A DNA stretch of 64,000 nucleotides, from assembly GCF_002939475.1 (NCBI RefSeq), contig NZ_PKFQ01000001.1:2418001-2482000 (forward strand), read 5' to 3'. The translations under genes were made by a program, and so were the position numbers. Positions 35,371 through 41,707 of the stretch are shown here, piece after piece. Below the pieces are notes generated by a model. It made no database searches. It was given only the letters and a program-made list of their open reading frames with translations, and had not been told where the DNA came from. Source of the stretch: Streptomyces cinnamoneus. GTDB lineage: Bacteria > Actinomycetota > Actinomycetes > Streptomycetales > Streptomycetaceae. Within the stretch, counting starts at the first letter, position 1; every line of letters starts with the position of its first letter.

Positions 35371-35445
35371 CACCACTCCTGTTCTTGATCGGGACAGGTC
35401 TTGGTGCAGCGCGGCCGGAATTCTCTTGGCCGGAGACGACCGCGC
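35371..35445 (-). promoter_or_regulatory. Structured 5' leader B (paralogue of leader A)
   Basis: Minus strand: GCGCGGTCG (35445-35437) pairs with CGGCCGCGC (35417-35409), 9 bp with one U-G pair, around the loop TCTCCGGCCAAGAGAATTC. That loop differs from leader A by one inserted A. A second stem, CCTGT (35398-35394) with ACAGG (35382-35378), covers part of the ribosome site; CACC and GGTG can extend it. The stem base at 35444/35410 is C:G where leader A has G:C. Confidence 0.55.
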
Positions 35446-35449
35446 ACGG

Positions 35450-35473
35450 CTAGCTTGAACTACCTCAAGCTAG
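35450..35473. promoter_or_regulatory. 9-bp inverted repeat between whiB-like and GntR genes (candidate repressor operator)
   Basis: CTAGCTTGA and TCAAGCTAG flank ACTACC, in the 161-base divergent promoter region. The symmetric, AT-richer sequence fits a dimeric GntR operator. A related half site (CTAGTTCGAGC) lies nearer the GntR start. In pSAM2, KorSA represses its own gene and a key activator; autoregulation here is inferred. Confidence 0.55.
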
Positions 35474-35531
35474 ATCACAACCCCTTCGGGGGACCTCGCT
35501 CTAGTTCGAGCTGCTGGATACGCTTGCGAGC

Positions 35532-35867
35532 ATGAGCATCGACCCGGATGACCCCCGCCTGCCGTCCGTGCAGATTGCCGACGCGATCCGCAAGGACATC
35601 GCTGATGAAGTGCTCAAGCCGGGCCGGAAGCTGCCCACTCACAAGCAGCTGGCGGAGCGATTCGGTGTCGCTACTCAGACCGTGCAGAACGGCCTTCGCA
35701 TCCTGCGCGAGGAGGGGCTCATCGAGTCCGCCGGCGCGAGAGGAAGCTTCGTCGCAGACAAGGCCCGCCAGCCTGACCGACCGGGCGACCTTGATGCGAT
35801 CCGAGCCGAAGTCGCGCAGTTGAAGGAGCGCGTTGCCGTGCTTGAGGAGCTTGTACGTCACAAGTGA
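35532..35867 (+). CDS. GntR-family repressor (KorSA-like)
   Basis: 111 residues: a winged helix (VQIADAIRKDIADEVLKPGRKLPTHKQLAERFGVATQTVQNGLRIL) and a C-terminal leucine-zipper-like helix (LDAIRAEVAQLKERVAVLEELV) for dimerisation, with no ligand-binding domain. That is the layout of KorSA-type regulators that keep AICEs quiescent. Transcribed divergently from the conjugation operon, with a 9-bp palindrome between them. Confidence 0.88.
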   Translation: MSIDPDDPRLPSVQIADAIRKDIADEVLKPGRKLPTHKQLAERFGVATQTVQNGLRILREEGLIESAGARGSFVADKARQPDRPGDLDAIRAEVAQLKERVAVLEELVRHK

Positions 35868-35907
35868 GGCGCCTGCACGCCTTCCCTCATCCCGCATCAG
35901 AAGTGCC

Positions 35908-35952
35908 TGACTCATCGTCGATTCCTCCCGCCGACAACTCTCAGATGAGTCA
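35908..35952. repeat. 9-bp inverted repeat after the GntR gene
   Basis: TGACTCATC and GATGAGTCA lie 27 bases apart, with inner GTCG/CGAC pairing. It lies 41 bases after the GntR stop and 136 before the HTH/TPR gene. No T run follows; it may be a terminator or an operator for the HTH/TPR regulator. The remaining part of this 220-base gap has GCCGGACCA repeats but no gene. Confidence 0.4.
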
Positions 35953-36087
35953 CCATGACCACACGAGGGCCTGACCCGGACCACTGCCGGACCAACGGCG
36001 GACCCCTGCCGGACCAGGCGCGGACACACCCCCACTACTCGTTGCACCCTGAAGGCATGTAGGACACGGGGACACAGGGAGGGCACC

Positions 36088-37422
36088 GTGGCTGACACCG
36101 CGAGCAGGAACGGCCGAGAACCCCGGACAGTGCTTGAACACCTGCTCTGGCAGCAGGACCGCACCTACGAGGAGATCGCCGCGGAGTTCGGCCGCATCGC
36201 CGACGGTCTCAACGAAGACGCCACCCTCAGCACCCGCCACTTGCGGCGTCTCGCCAGTGGCGAGCGGGGCAACACCACCCCTGTAACCCGCCGCGTCCTG
36301 CAGGCAATGTTCGGCAAGCCGCTGAACGAGTTACTCCGACCGTGGGAGGCAGCAACCTCTGCGGTGGAGCGCACGCCTTCGGGACTGGTGGTCGCAGCTG
36401 GCCAGCCCGACCTAGACAAGGAGCTGATCACGTTGGCAGCGCGACGGGCAAAAGCATTCGCTCTCACGGCGAACCAGGGGAACCTCACCGGCGAAGTGAT
36501 GGAGCAGATCCACGAGGACGTTCGCCAGCTGGCGACCGATTACCCCCAGCGTCCTCTCTCAGAGCTCCTCGGCGACCTGGTCCAGACCCAGGAGACGCTG
36601 TACACCCTCCTAGACAGCCGGCAGCGTCCCGAGCAGGCTCGGCAGCTGTACTTCTTGACAGGCGTGACCAGCGGACTACTCGCGAAGGCATCCCACGATC
36701 TCGCTGACCCTCACGCGGCAATGACCCAGGCTCGGGCCGCCTACCTCTGCGCCGAGAACGCCGATCACAACGGGCTCCGCGCGTGGATCCGCGGGCTCCA
36801 GGCCCTCATCGCCTACTGGGCCGGACGGCTCCACGAGTCCGTGAAGTACGCGCAGTCCGGAGCGGAATTCGCTGCCCTAAGCCACAGCACAACCTCTGTT
36901 TGGCTCCCGATCAGCGAGGCCCGCGCCTGGGCAGCGCTCGGCAACGTCAACCAGACCCACGCAGCGATCCGTCGAGCCGAAGACGCCTGGAACGAGGTTC
37001 GCTCGGACGAGGTCGACGAGCTCGGCGGGCTGTGCTCGTTCGGCCGCACGCGCCAGATCTACTACGCGGCGGATGCACTCGCTTGGCTCCCCTCGGAGGC
37101 CGGCACCGCTCAGGACTACGCCGCCCAGGCGGTTGACGTCTACGCCGACACGAGCGGCCCGGAATGGGCCTTCGGGGACGCGGCCGGCAGCCGAGCCGAC
37201 CTTGCCATCGCGCGTATCCACCTAGGGCAGTTGGAGGGTGCCGACGAGGCGGTAAGCCCGATTCTGGAGCTGGCACCGGAGAACCGAATCAACGGCATCA
37301 TCAACAGCGCCATGCGGGTACACAAGGCCCTCAGCCGCTCACCGCTCGCCCCCTCCGGAAGCGAGCTCCAAGAGCGGATCGAGATGTTCACCCGTACCCC
37401 CCTCAGGTCGCTGCCCCGCTGA
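36088..37422 (+). CDS. HTH regulator with TPR-like C-terminal domain
   Basis: 444 residues. N-terminal helix-turn-helix region (VLEHLLWQQDRTYEEIAAEF...STRHLRRLASG) followed by about 350 residues of TPR-like helices (ADPHAAMTQARAAYLCAENAD, KYAQSGAEFAALS, TQARAWAALGNV-type units). Common in Streptomyces as a regulator answering to a peptide or small ligand. GTG 36088 with GGGAGGG. Followed after 12 bases by a GNAT gene; probably one operon. Confidence 0.8.
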   Translation: MADTASRNGREPRTVLEHLLWQQDRTYEEIAAEFGRIADGLNEDATLSTRHLRRLASGERGNTTPVTRRVLQAMFGKPLNELLRPWEAATSAVERTPSGLVVAAGQPDLDKELITLAARRAKAFALTANQGNLTGEVMEQIHEDVRQLATDYPQRPLSELLGDLVQTQETLYTLLDSRQRPEQARQLYFLTGVTSGLLAKASHDLADPHAAMTQARAAYLCAENADHNGLRAWIRGLQALIAYWAGRLHESVKYAQSGAEFAALSHSTTSVWLPISEARAWAALGNVNQTHAAIRRAEDAWNEVRSDEVDELGGLCSFGRTRQIYYAADALAWLPSEAGTAQDYAAQAVDVYADTSGPEWAFGDAAGSRADLAIARIHLGQLEGADEAVSPILELAPENRINGIINSAMRVHKALSRSPLAPSGSELQERIEMFTRTPLRSLPR

Positions 37423-37434
37423 AGGAGAACCTAC

Positions 37435-38010
37435 GTGCCGTACCCCATCCGACTCGCAGGTGATGCCGTCGTCCTCCGCGACTTCACGATGGACGACGTC
37501 GACGATGCCCTGAAAATCGTGGGCGATGACCGGGTGACCACCTGGCTCTCCTTCGACAGCAGAGACCGCCAGGGCACTCAGGAAATGCTCGAAGGCGCCA
37601 TAAGCCGAGCCCAGCGAGAACCCCGCGATGAGTACTACCTGGCGATCGTCGCCCCGCCGAGCGACCACGTCATCGGCTTCTGCCGCATCGGCCTCAGCGG
37701 CGTCCGCGCCGGCAAGCTCGGCTACGCGGTCGCGGCGTCCGAGTGGGGCAAGGGCTACGCCACCGACGCAGCCCGCACGATGATTGACTTCGGCTTCCGC
37801 ACGCTCGGCCTCCACCGCATCAGCGCCGCCATCGGCCCCGACAACCTCGCATCGATCAACCTGATCGAACGTCTGGGCTTCACGCGCGAGGGAGTCCTCC
37901 GCGACCACGTGCACACGAACGGGGTATGGAGAGACAGCATTCTCTTCTCCACCCTCGCAAAGGAATGGCCCGAGAGCCAATCAGAAGGCCCCAAGACCCT
38001 TCTTTCGTAG
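37435..38010 (+). CDS. GNAT-family N-acetyltransferase (RimJ/RimL type)
   Basis: 191-residue acetyltransferase. VVLRDFTMDDVDDALKIV at the N terminus, the acetyl-CoA loop region WGKGYATDAARTMIDFGF, and NLASINLIERLGFTREGVLRDHVHTNGVWRDSILFS, typical for the RimJ/RimL type, which acetylates protein N termini or small amines. GTG 37435 with GAAGGAG. Acceptor unknown. Located between the regulator and the defence-like cargo gene. Confidence 0.88.
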   Translation: MPYPIRLAGDAVVLRDFTMDDVDDALKIVGDDRVTTWLSFDSRDRQGTQEMLEGAISRAQREPRDEYYLAIVAPPSDHVIGFCRIGLSGVRAGKLGYAVAASEWGKGYATDAARTMIDFGFRTLGLHRISAAIGPDNLASINLIERLGFTREGVLRDHVHTNGVWRDSILFSTLAKEWPESQSEGPKTLLS

Positions 38011-38064
38011 TCACAAAGGACTTTGGGGGGCGCTCTTACTGTCTAGCGCCCCCCAAAGTTGTGA
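38011..38064. terminator. Strong 15-bp hairpin between GNAT and OLD genes
   Basis: ACTTTGGGGGGCGCT (38020-38034) pairs perfectly with AGCGCCCCCCAAAGT (38045-38059), extended by TCACA/TGTGA. It separates the rightward GNAT operon from the leftward OLD gene and can serve both strands. It also marks the point where base composition drops. Confidence 0.8.
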
Positions 38065-38198
38065 TGCCAGACATCGATCGACTCGGTGCTGACACTCTCG
38101 ACCACAACGAGAGGATGCGAGGCGCCTGATGGCGCCTCACTCGACTGGAGCTCCCGAGCCCCATTTTGTCATTCGATCAGGCCAAGCAGGCGAAAACC

Positions 38199-39707
38199 CT
38201 AAGACGACCTCGAAACGCTCTCCTCGATACCCCTGACGAGGGCCTCGCATTTTTCACGATTAACTGGGTCCTCGTGCCAGATATTAAACATAACCCGCAG
38301 ACAGTAACGCCAGTCCTGCCCCGTTCGGCGCGAAAGAACAGGAAGCCAGCGGTGATGCTCAAGGCCGAATGCTTCTGCTAGGTACACAGTCATGGAAGCT
38401 AGCGAGCAGTCCAATCTGCTCGCCATCTCATCCGGCCTGGCGGCGGCATATCTAAATAAGACTTTCTCTGGCGGCTCCTCCCCCGGCAGGCAGAAGATCG
38501 AGGATTCATTACAAGCCTTGCTTGCTTGATCCCCGTCCAACACAGCCACGACCTTCAGTCGACTTGAGGTCGAAAGCGTTCTAACCGTCACCAAGACGTC
38601 AGACCACGATCCAGCAGCCACTATCTCGCATTCACTGATGGCCGCAAATTTGTGGGCCGCGAGAATTACTGTAGTTGCGTACTTCGCAACCACATCTTCC
38701 ACCACAATTACGCACCTCAGTGGATTCTCAACACCAAGAGTGTCGCGCAAGTCGGACGCACGCGTAGGAGTGGTAACTACGGGGCTCACCGTAGGGCGTA
38801 CACACATTCTCACCCAATCCAGAGGAACTCGACTTAAGAATTCCGCAGAGTGAGTGGCCAGGACTACCTGGCATTTCGCTTTCCTTGCCAACCTCGCCAA
38901 CTCATCCAGCAGAGCCGCATGCCCACGCGGTGCAATATTCGCCTCAGGTTCATCAAGGAGGATGATCCCCCCGCGTGAGTCTTGAACGGCCCACCTAATG
39001 AAGTGGGTACACAGTTCGCCGTAGCTCATAGAGTGCGAGTCGATCCAAACGTTTCCCCTTCGAGCCTTGACGTACGGCCAGATAGGAGCGAGGGAATCTG
39101 TCTCCACTGGCAGATATATAACCTCATCGTAAGGAACGCCCAAGATATCCCTGAGGGCATCCAAGTCGTTCCGCGTCTGGACCTCCGGCCCTCCTAAAGA
39201 ATCAACCGACTTCAGGCACTCCAAATCGAAATCCTGAAAGAACATCTGCACTTCGCTTGACAGTGTGTATGGCGTCAGGAGGCGCGTATAGACATCACAG
39301 GGCCCATCCGGCTCGGATGGATGCTCTTCAATAGGCTTTCCCAGGTCAACCACACAGTTGACCACCTCATCTTTTTTGCGCAACAAAATGCGACATTCGC
39401 CATGGAGGGACGGGCGATACTTTCGGCAGGTGTAGCCCGCTCTCCCTTTTCCAACAAACGGCGGCTCGTCGGGATGAGTGGAACCTCGATTTAGGCATTC
39501 AGCAATGTAGCCAAGCAGGGAACTCTTGCCCGACCCATGTGTTCCACAAACAACCGTGAAGGATCGAAAATCTACTACCTGCCCCGGGAAAGCAGCATCA
39601 TCGGAAAACTCGATACGGTCCAATTGGGCATCGGGCCGAAAACCTTGCATCGATTTCCATAGCCGAGCCTTGGCATGAGAAACACCAGTCAACCTGCTCT
39701 TCCTCAT
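38199..39707 (-). CDS. OLD-family ATPase with TOPRIM-like domain (probable defence cargo)
   Basis: 502 residues. ABC/SMC-type ATPase: Walker A GTHGSGKSS (55-63), a Cys/Lys-rich insertion, signature SMSYGEL (226-232), Walker B GGIILLDEPEAN (246-257) and the THS H-loop (285). A TOPRIM-like part follows, with VVED (Glu337) and VVAVLDGDQ (Asp391, Asp393), as in OLD overcoming-lysogenization nucleases. GC is clearly lower than in neighbours, and the gene sits alone next to the right att site, a cargo position. No UvrD-type (Gabija), reverse transcriptase (retron) or AriB partner is adjacent, so a standalone OLD-like system is most likely. Confidence 0.78.
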   Translation of the reverse strand: MRKSRLTGVSHAKARLWKSMQGFRPDAQLDRIEFSDDAAFPGQVVDFRSFTVVCGTHGSGKSSLLGYIAECLNRGSTHPDEPPFVGKGRAGYTCRKYRPSLHGECRILLRKKDEVVNCVVDLGKPIEEHPSEPDGPCDVYTRLLTPYTLSSEVQMFFQDFDLECLKSVDSLGGPEVQTRNDLDALRDILGVPYDEVIYLPVETDSLAPIWPYVKARRGNVWIDSHSMSYGELCTHFIRWAVQDSRGGIILLDEPEANIAPRGHAALLDELARLARKAKCQVVLATHSAEFLSRVPLDWVRMCVRPTVSPVVTTPTRASDLRDTLGVENPLRCVIVVEDVVAKYATTVILAAHKFAAISECEIVAAGSWSDVLVTVRTLSTSSRLKVVAVLDGDQASKACNESSIFCLPGEEPPEKVLFRYAAARPDEMASRLDCSLASMTVYLAEAFGLEHHRWLPVLSRRTGQDWRYCLRVMFNIWHEDPVNREKCEALVRGIEESVSRSS

Positions 39708-40007
39708 TCCCCTAAGCGCGACAACGAAGCACAGTCACGCACAGGCTAGCGAGACCAGCTCTGAGCCGCAGCATGTTTCGGAACACGGACTGCAGGCCAT
39801 CCGGGCGTCTTTCACCGACAGCCGTCGCCAAGCGCAGCATTGAGGTACGGGCTAGAGGGAGACCAAGGCACGCCACGCCATCAACCCAAGCAACAAGAAA
39901 TGGAATACTTGGCTCCGGTGGATACACGGTGACGTTGGCCGTGCTGTGCGATCCTACTGCCGCTCCGCAGCAGGTCGTACCCTTGATCACCCGGGAGAGA
40001 ACCACTC
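39708..40007. other. Non-coding right end of the element (attP arm region)
   Basis: 300 bases between the OLD gene start and the right att core. Two overlapping ORFs on opposite strands lack ribosome sites and family features. The region holds the second putative integrase arm site (39916-39936) and the promoter of the OLD gene. Confidence 0.5.
39916..39936 (+). repeat. Putative integrase arm-type site, right end
   Basis: CGGTGGATACACGGTGACGTT, 19 of 21 bases equal to 23350-23370 and in the same orientation; 71 bases from the right att core. Confidence 0.5.
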
Positions 40008-40051
40008 CCTTCTAAGCGCTTGGCCGCAGGTTCGAGTCCTGCCGGGGGCGC
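40008..40051 (+). repeat. Right attachment site (att core, 44 bp)
   Basis: Exact copy of 23166-23209, the 3' half of tRNA-Arg(UCU). It lacks the 5' half of the tRNA, so it is not a second tRNA gene. It marks the right boundary of the element, and the ancestral chromosome resumes after it. Confidence 0.95.
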
Positions 40052-40067
40052 TCTCCCCATATCGCAC

Positions 40068-40094
40068 GCCCCTCCCCTCGGGAGGGGCGCTTTT
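40068..40094 (+). terminator. Original tRNA-Arg terminator, now displaced to the right of the element
   Basis: 9-bp stem GCCCCTCCC/GGGAGGGGC with loop CTC, then GC and TTTT followed by GCTGGTCAG. It lies 17 bases after the right att core, where the tRNA's own terminator would have been before insertion. Confidence 0.75.
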
Positions 40095-40252
40095 GCTGGT
40101 CAGGCAGCCTTTTCAGGCCGCAGCAGCCTCAGGCAGGCGGGAGTCCGAGGCAAGCCGAGCCGGGTCTCACACCAGCGCGCCCCTCGCGCGCCCCGGCCAG
40201 AGCCCGGCCCGAGCCCAGCCCGAGCCCGCCGAGGACCGGCCGGGAGTCCCGC

Positions 40253-41593
40253 CTACGCTCCCCGCTCCACCAGCCGCCCCGAAGGCGTCCCCACCGGTTC
40301 GCCGTGGGTCGCGATCCGGCGGCCGCGCAGCCAGGTCGAGCGGACGACGCCGTGCAGGGTGCGGCCGGCGTAGGCGGTGACCGGGTTGCGGTGGTGGAGG
40401 GCGGCGGGGTCGACCGTGAACGTCTCGTCCGGGGCGAGGACCGCGAAATCGGCGTCCCGGCCGGCCTCGATGGCGCCCTTGTGGCGCAGGCCGGCCAGGG
40501 CAGCCGGGGCGGTGGCCATCCAGCGGGCCACGTCGTCGAGCGTGTGCCCGCGGCACCTCGCCTCGGTCCACACGGCCGGCAGGCCCAGCTGGAGCGACGC
40601 GATGCCGCCCCAGGCCCTGCCGAAGTCGGGCACCTTCAAGTCGGTGGTGCACGGCGAGTGGTCGGAGACCACGCAGTCGATGGTGCCCTCCGCCAGCGCG
40701 GCCCACAGGGCGTCCTGGTTGGCCGCCTCGCGGATGGGCGGGCAGCACTTGAACTCCGTCGCCCCGTCGGGGACTTCCTCCGCGGTGAGCGTGAGGAAGT
40801 GCGGACAGGTCTCCACCGTCACCGGCACCCCTCGCGCCTTGGCCGCCGCGATCACGGGCAGCGCCCCGGCGGAGGACAGGTGCAGGATGTGCATCCGCGT
40901 CCCCAGCCGCGCCGCCGTCTCCACCACCGCGGCCACCGCGTCGTTCTCCGCCGCGGGCGGGCGCGAGGCGAGGAACCCGGCGTAGGCCGGCCCGTCGCAC
41001 GGCGGGGCGGCGGCCAGGTGCCCGGGGTCCTCGGCGTGCACGATCAGCAGGCCCCCGAAGGCGGCGATCTCCGCGGCCGCCGCCCCCAGTTCCCCCCGGT
41101 CCAGCGGAGGGAACTCCTCCACGCCCGACGGCGAGAGGAAGCACTTGAAGCCCAGCACCCCCGCCTCGTGTAGGGGCCGCAGGTCGGCCACGTTCGTGGG
41201 CAGCGCGCCGCCCCAGAAGCCCACGTCGACGCGGGCCGCGGGCCGTGCCACCTCCTGCTTGGCCCGCAGATGGGGCACCGTGGTCGTCGGCGGCAGGCTG
41301 TTGAGCGGCATGTCGACCAGCGTCGTGATGCCACCGGCCGCCGCCGCCCTCGTGGCGGTCCCGAAGCCCTCCCACTCCGAGCGCCCGGGATCGTTCACAT
41401 GCACGTGGGTGTCGACGAGGCCGGGCAACAGCACGTCTTCGCCCAGGTCCTCGACCACCGCGCCCGACGGCACCCGCGCGTCGTACGGCAGCACCGCCGC
41501 GATCCGGCCGTCGGACACGGCCACGGCGGCCGGCCGCGTTCCCCCGGGCGTCACGACCCGGGTCGAGCGCAGCACCAGTTCGGCCCCGGCCAC
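40253..41593 (-). CDS. allB: Allantoinase
   Basis: 446-residue amidohydrolase that opens the hydantoin ring of allantoin to allantoate in purine catabolism. [13 protein letters not shown] has the HxH metal ligands near the N terminus. [10 protein letters not shown] supplies the bridging-Lys position, though it is read as KCF rather than a canonical [20 protein letters not shown] and [13 protein letters not shown] give the remaining ligands, matching allantoinase rather than dihydropyrimidinase. GTG 41593 start. First chromosomal gene right of the element. Confidence 0.93.
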   Translation of the reverse strand: MAGAELVLRSTRVVTPGGTRPAAVAVSDGRIAAVLPYDARVPSGAVVEDLGEDVLLPGLVDTHVHVNDPGRSEWEGFGTATRAAAAGGITTLVDMPLNSLPPTTTVPHLRAKQEVARPAARVDVGFWGGALPTNVADLRPLHEAGVLGFKCFLSPSGVEEFPPLDRGELGAAAAEIAAFGGLLIVHAEDPGHLAAAPPCDGPAYAGFLASRPPAAENDAVAAVVETAARLGTRMHILHLSSAGALPVIAAAKARGVPVTVETCPHFLTLTAEEVPDGATEFKCCPPIREAANQDALWAALAEGTIDCVVSDHSPCTTDLKVPDFGRAWGGIASLQLGLPAVWTEARCRGHTLDDVARWMATAPAALAGLRHKGAIEAGRDADFAVLAPDETFTVDPAALHHRNPVTAYAGRTLHGVVRSTWLRGRRIATHGEPVGTPSGRLVERGA

Positions 41594-41707
41594 GGCACCC
41601 TCCGATTCCCGGCAGCGCGAGCCGAGGGCTGACGATCGCCGACTACGAGTACAGATGATCGATGGACATGGACTCGCAGTCTTCTCCGCGCTCGCCGGCC
41701 CGTCAAG

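Larger units (their letters stand above)
23166..40051. mobile_element. Integrated AICE (integrative and conjugative element) in tRNA-Arg(UCU)
   Basis: Bounded by 44-bp perfect direct repeats: the tRNA 3' half at 23166-23209 and a copy at 40008-40051. It holds the AICE gene set: tyrosine integrase, excisionase, replication ATPase, FtsK/TraB-type translocase, Spd-like membrane proteins and a GntR repressor related in type to KorSA of pSAM2. There is no type IV secretion system, as expected for AICEs, which move double-stranded DNA with one translocase. The right end carries an OLD-type cargo gene. Apart from a frameshifted DUF2742-like gene, the core genes look intact, so the element could still be mobile. 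Confidence 0.93.

Noticed and set aside
39712..40005. 97-residue ORF (minus) and the overlapping 80-residue ORF 39773-40015 (plus) at the right end of the element
   Set aside because: No ribosome sites, low-complexity composition and overlap with each other and the att core; the stretch fits a non-coding attP arm better.
40008..40051. A second tRNA-Arg gene
   Set aside because: Only the 3' half is present; the 5' acceptor and D arm are missing, so it is the duplicated att core.
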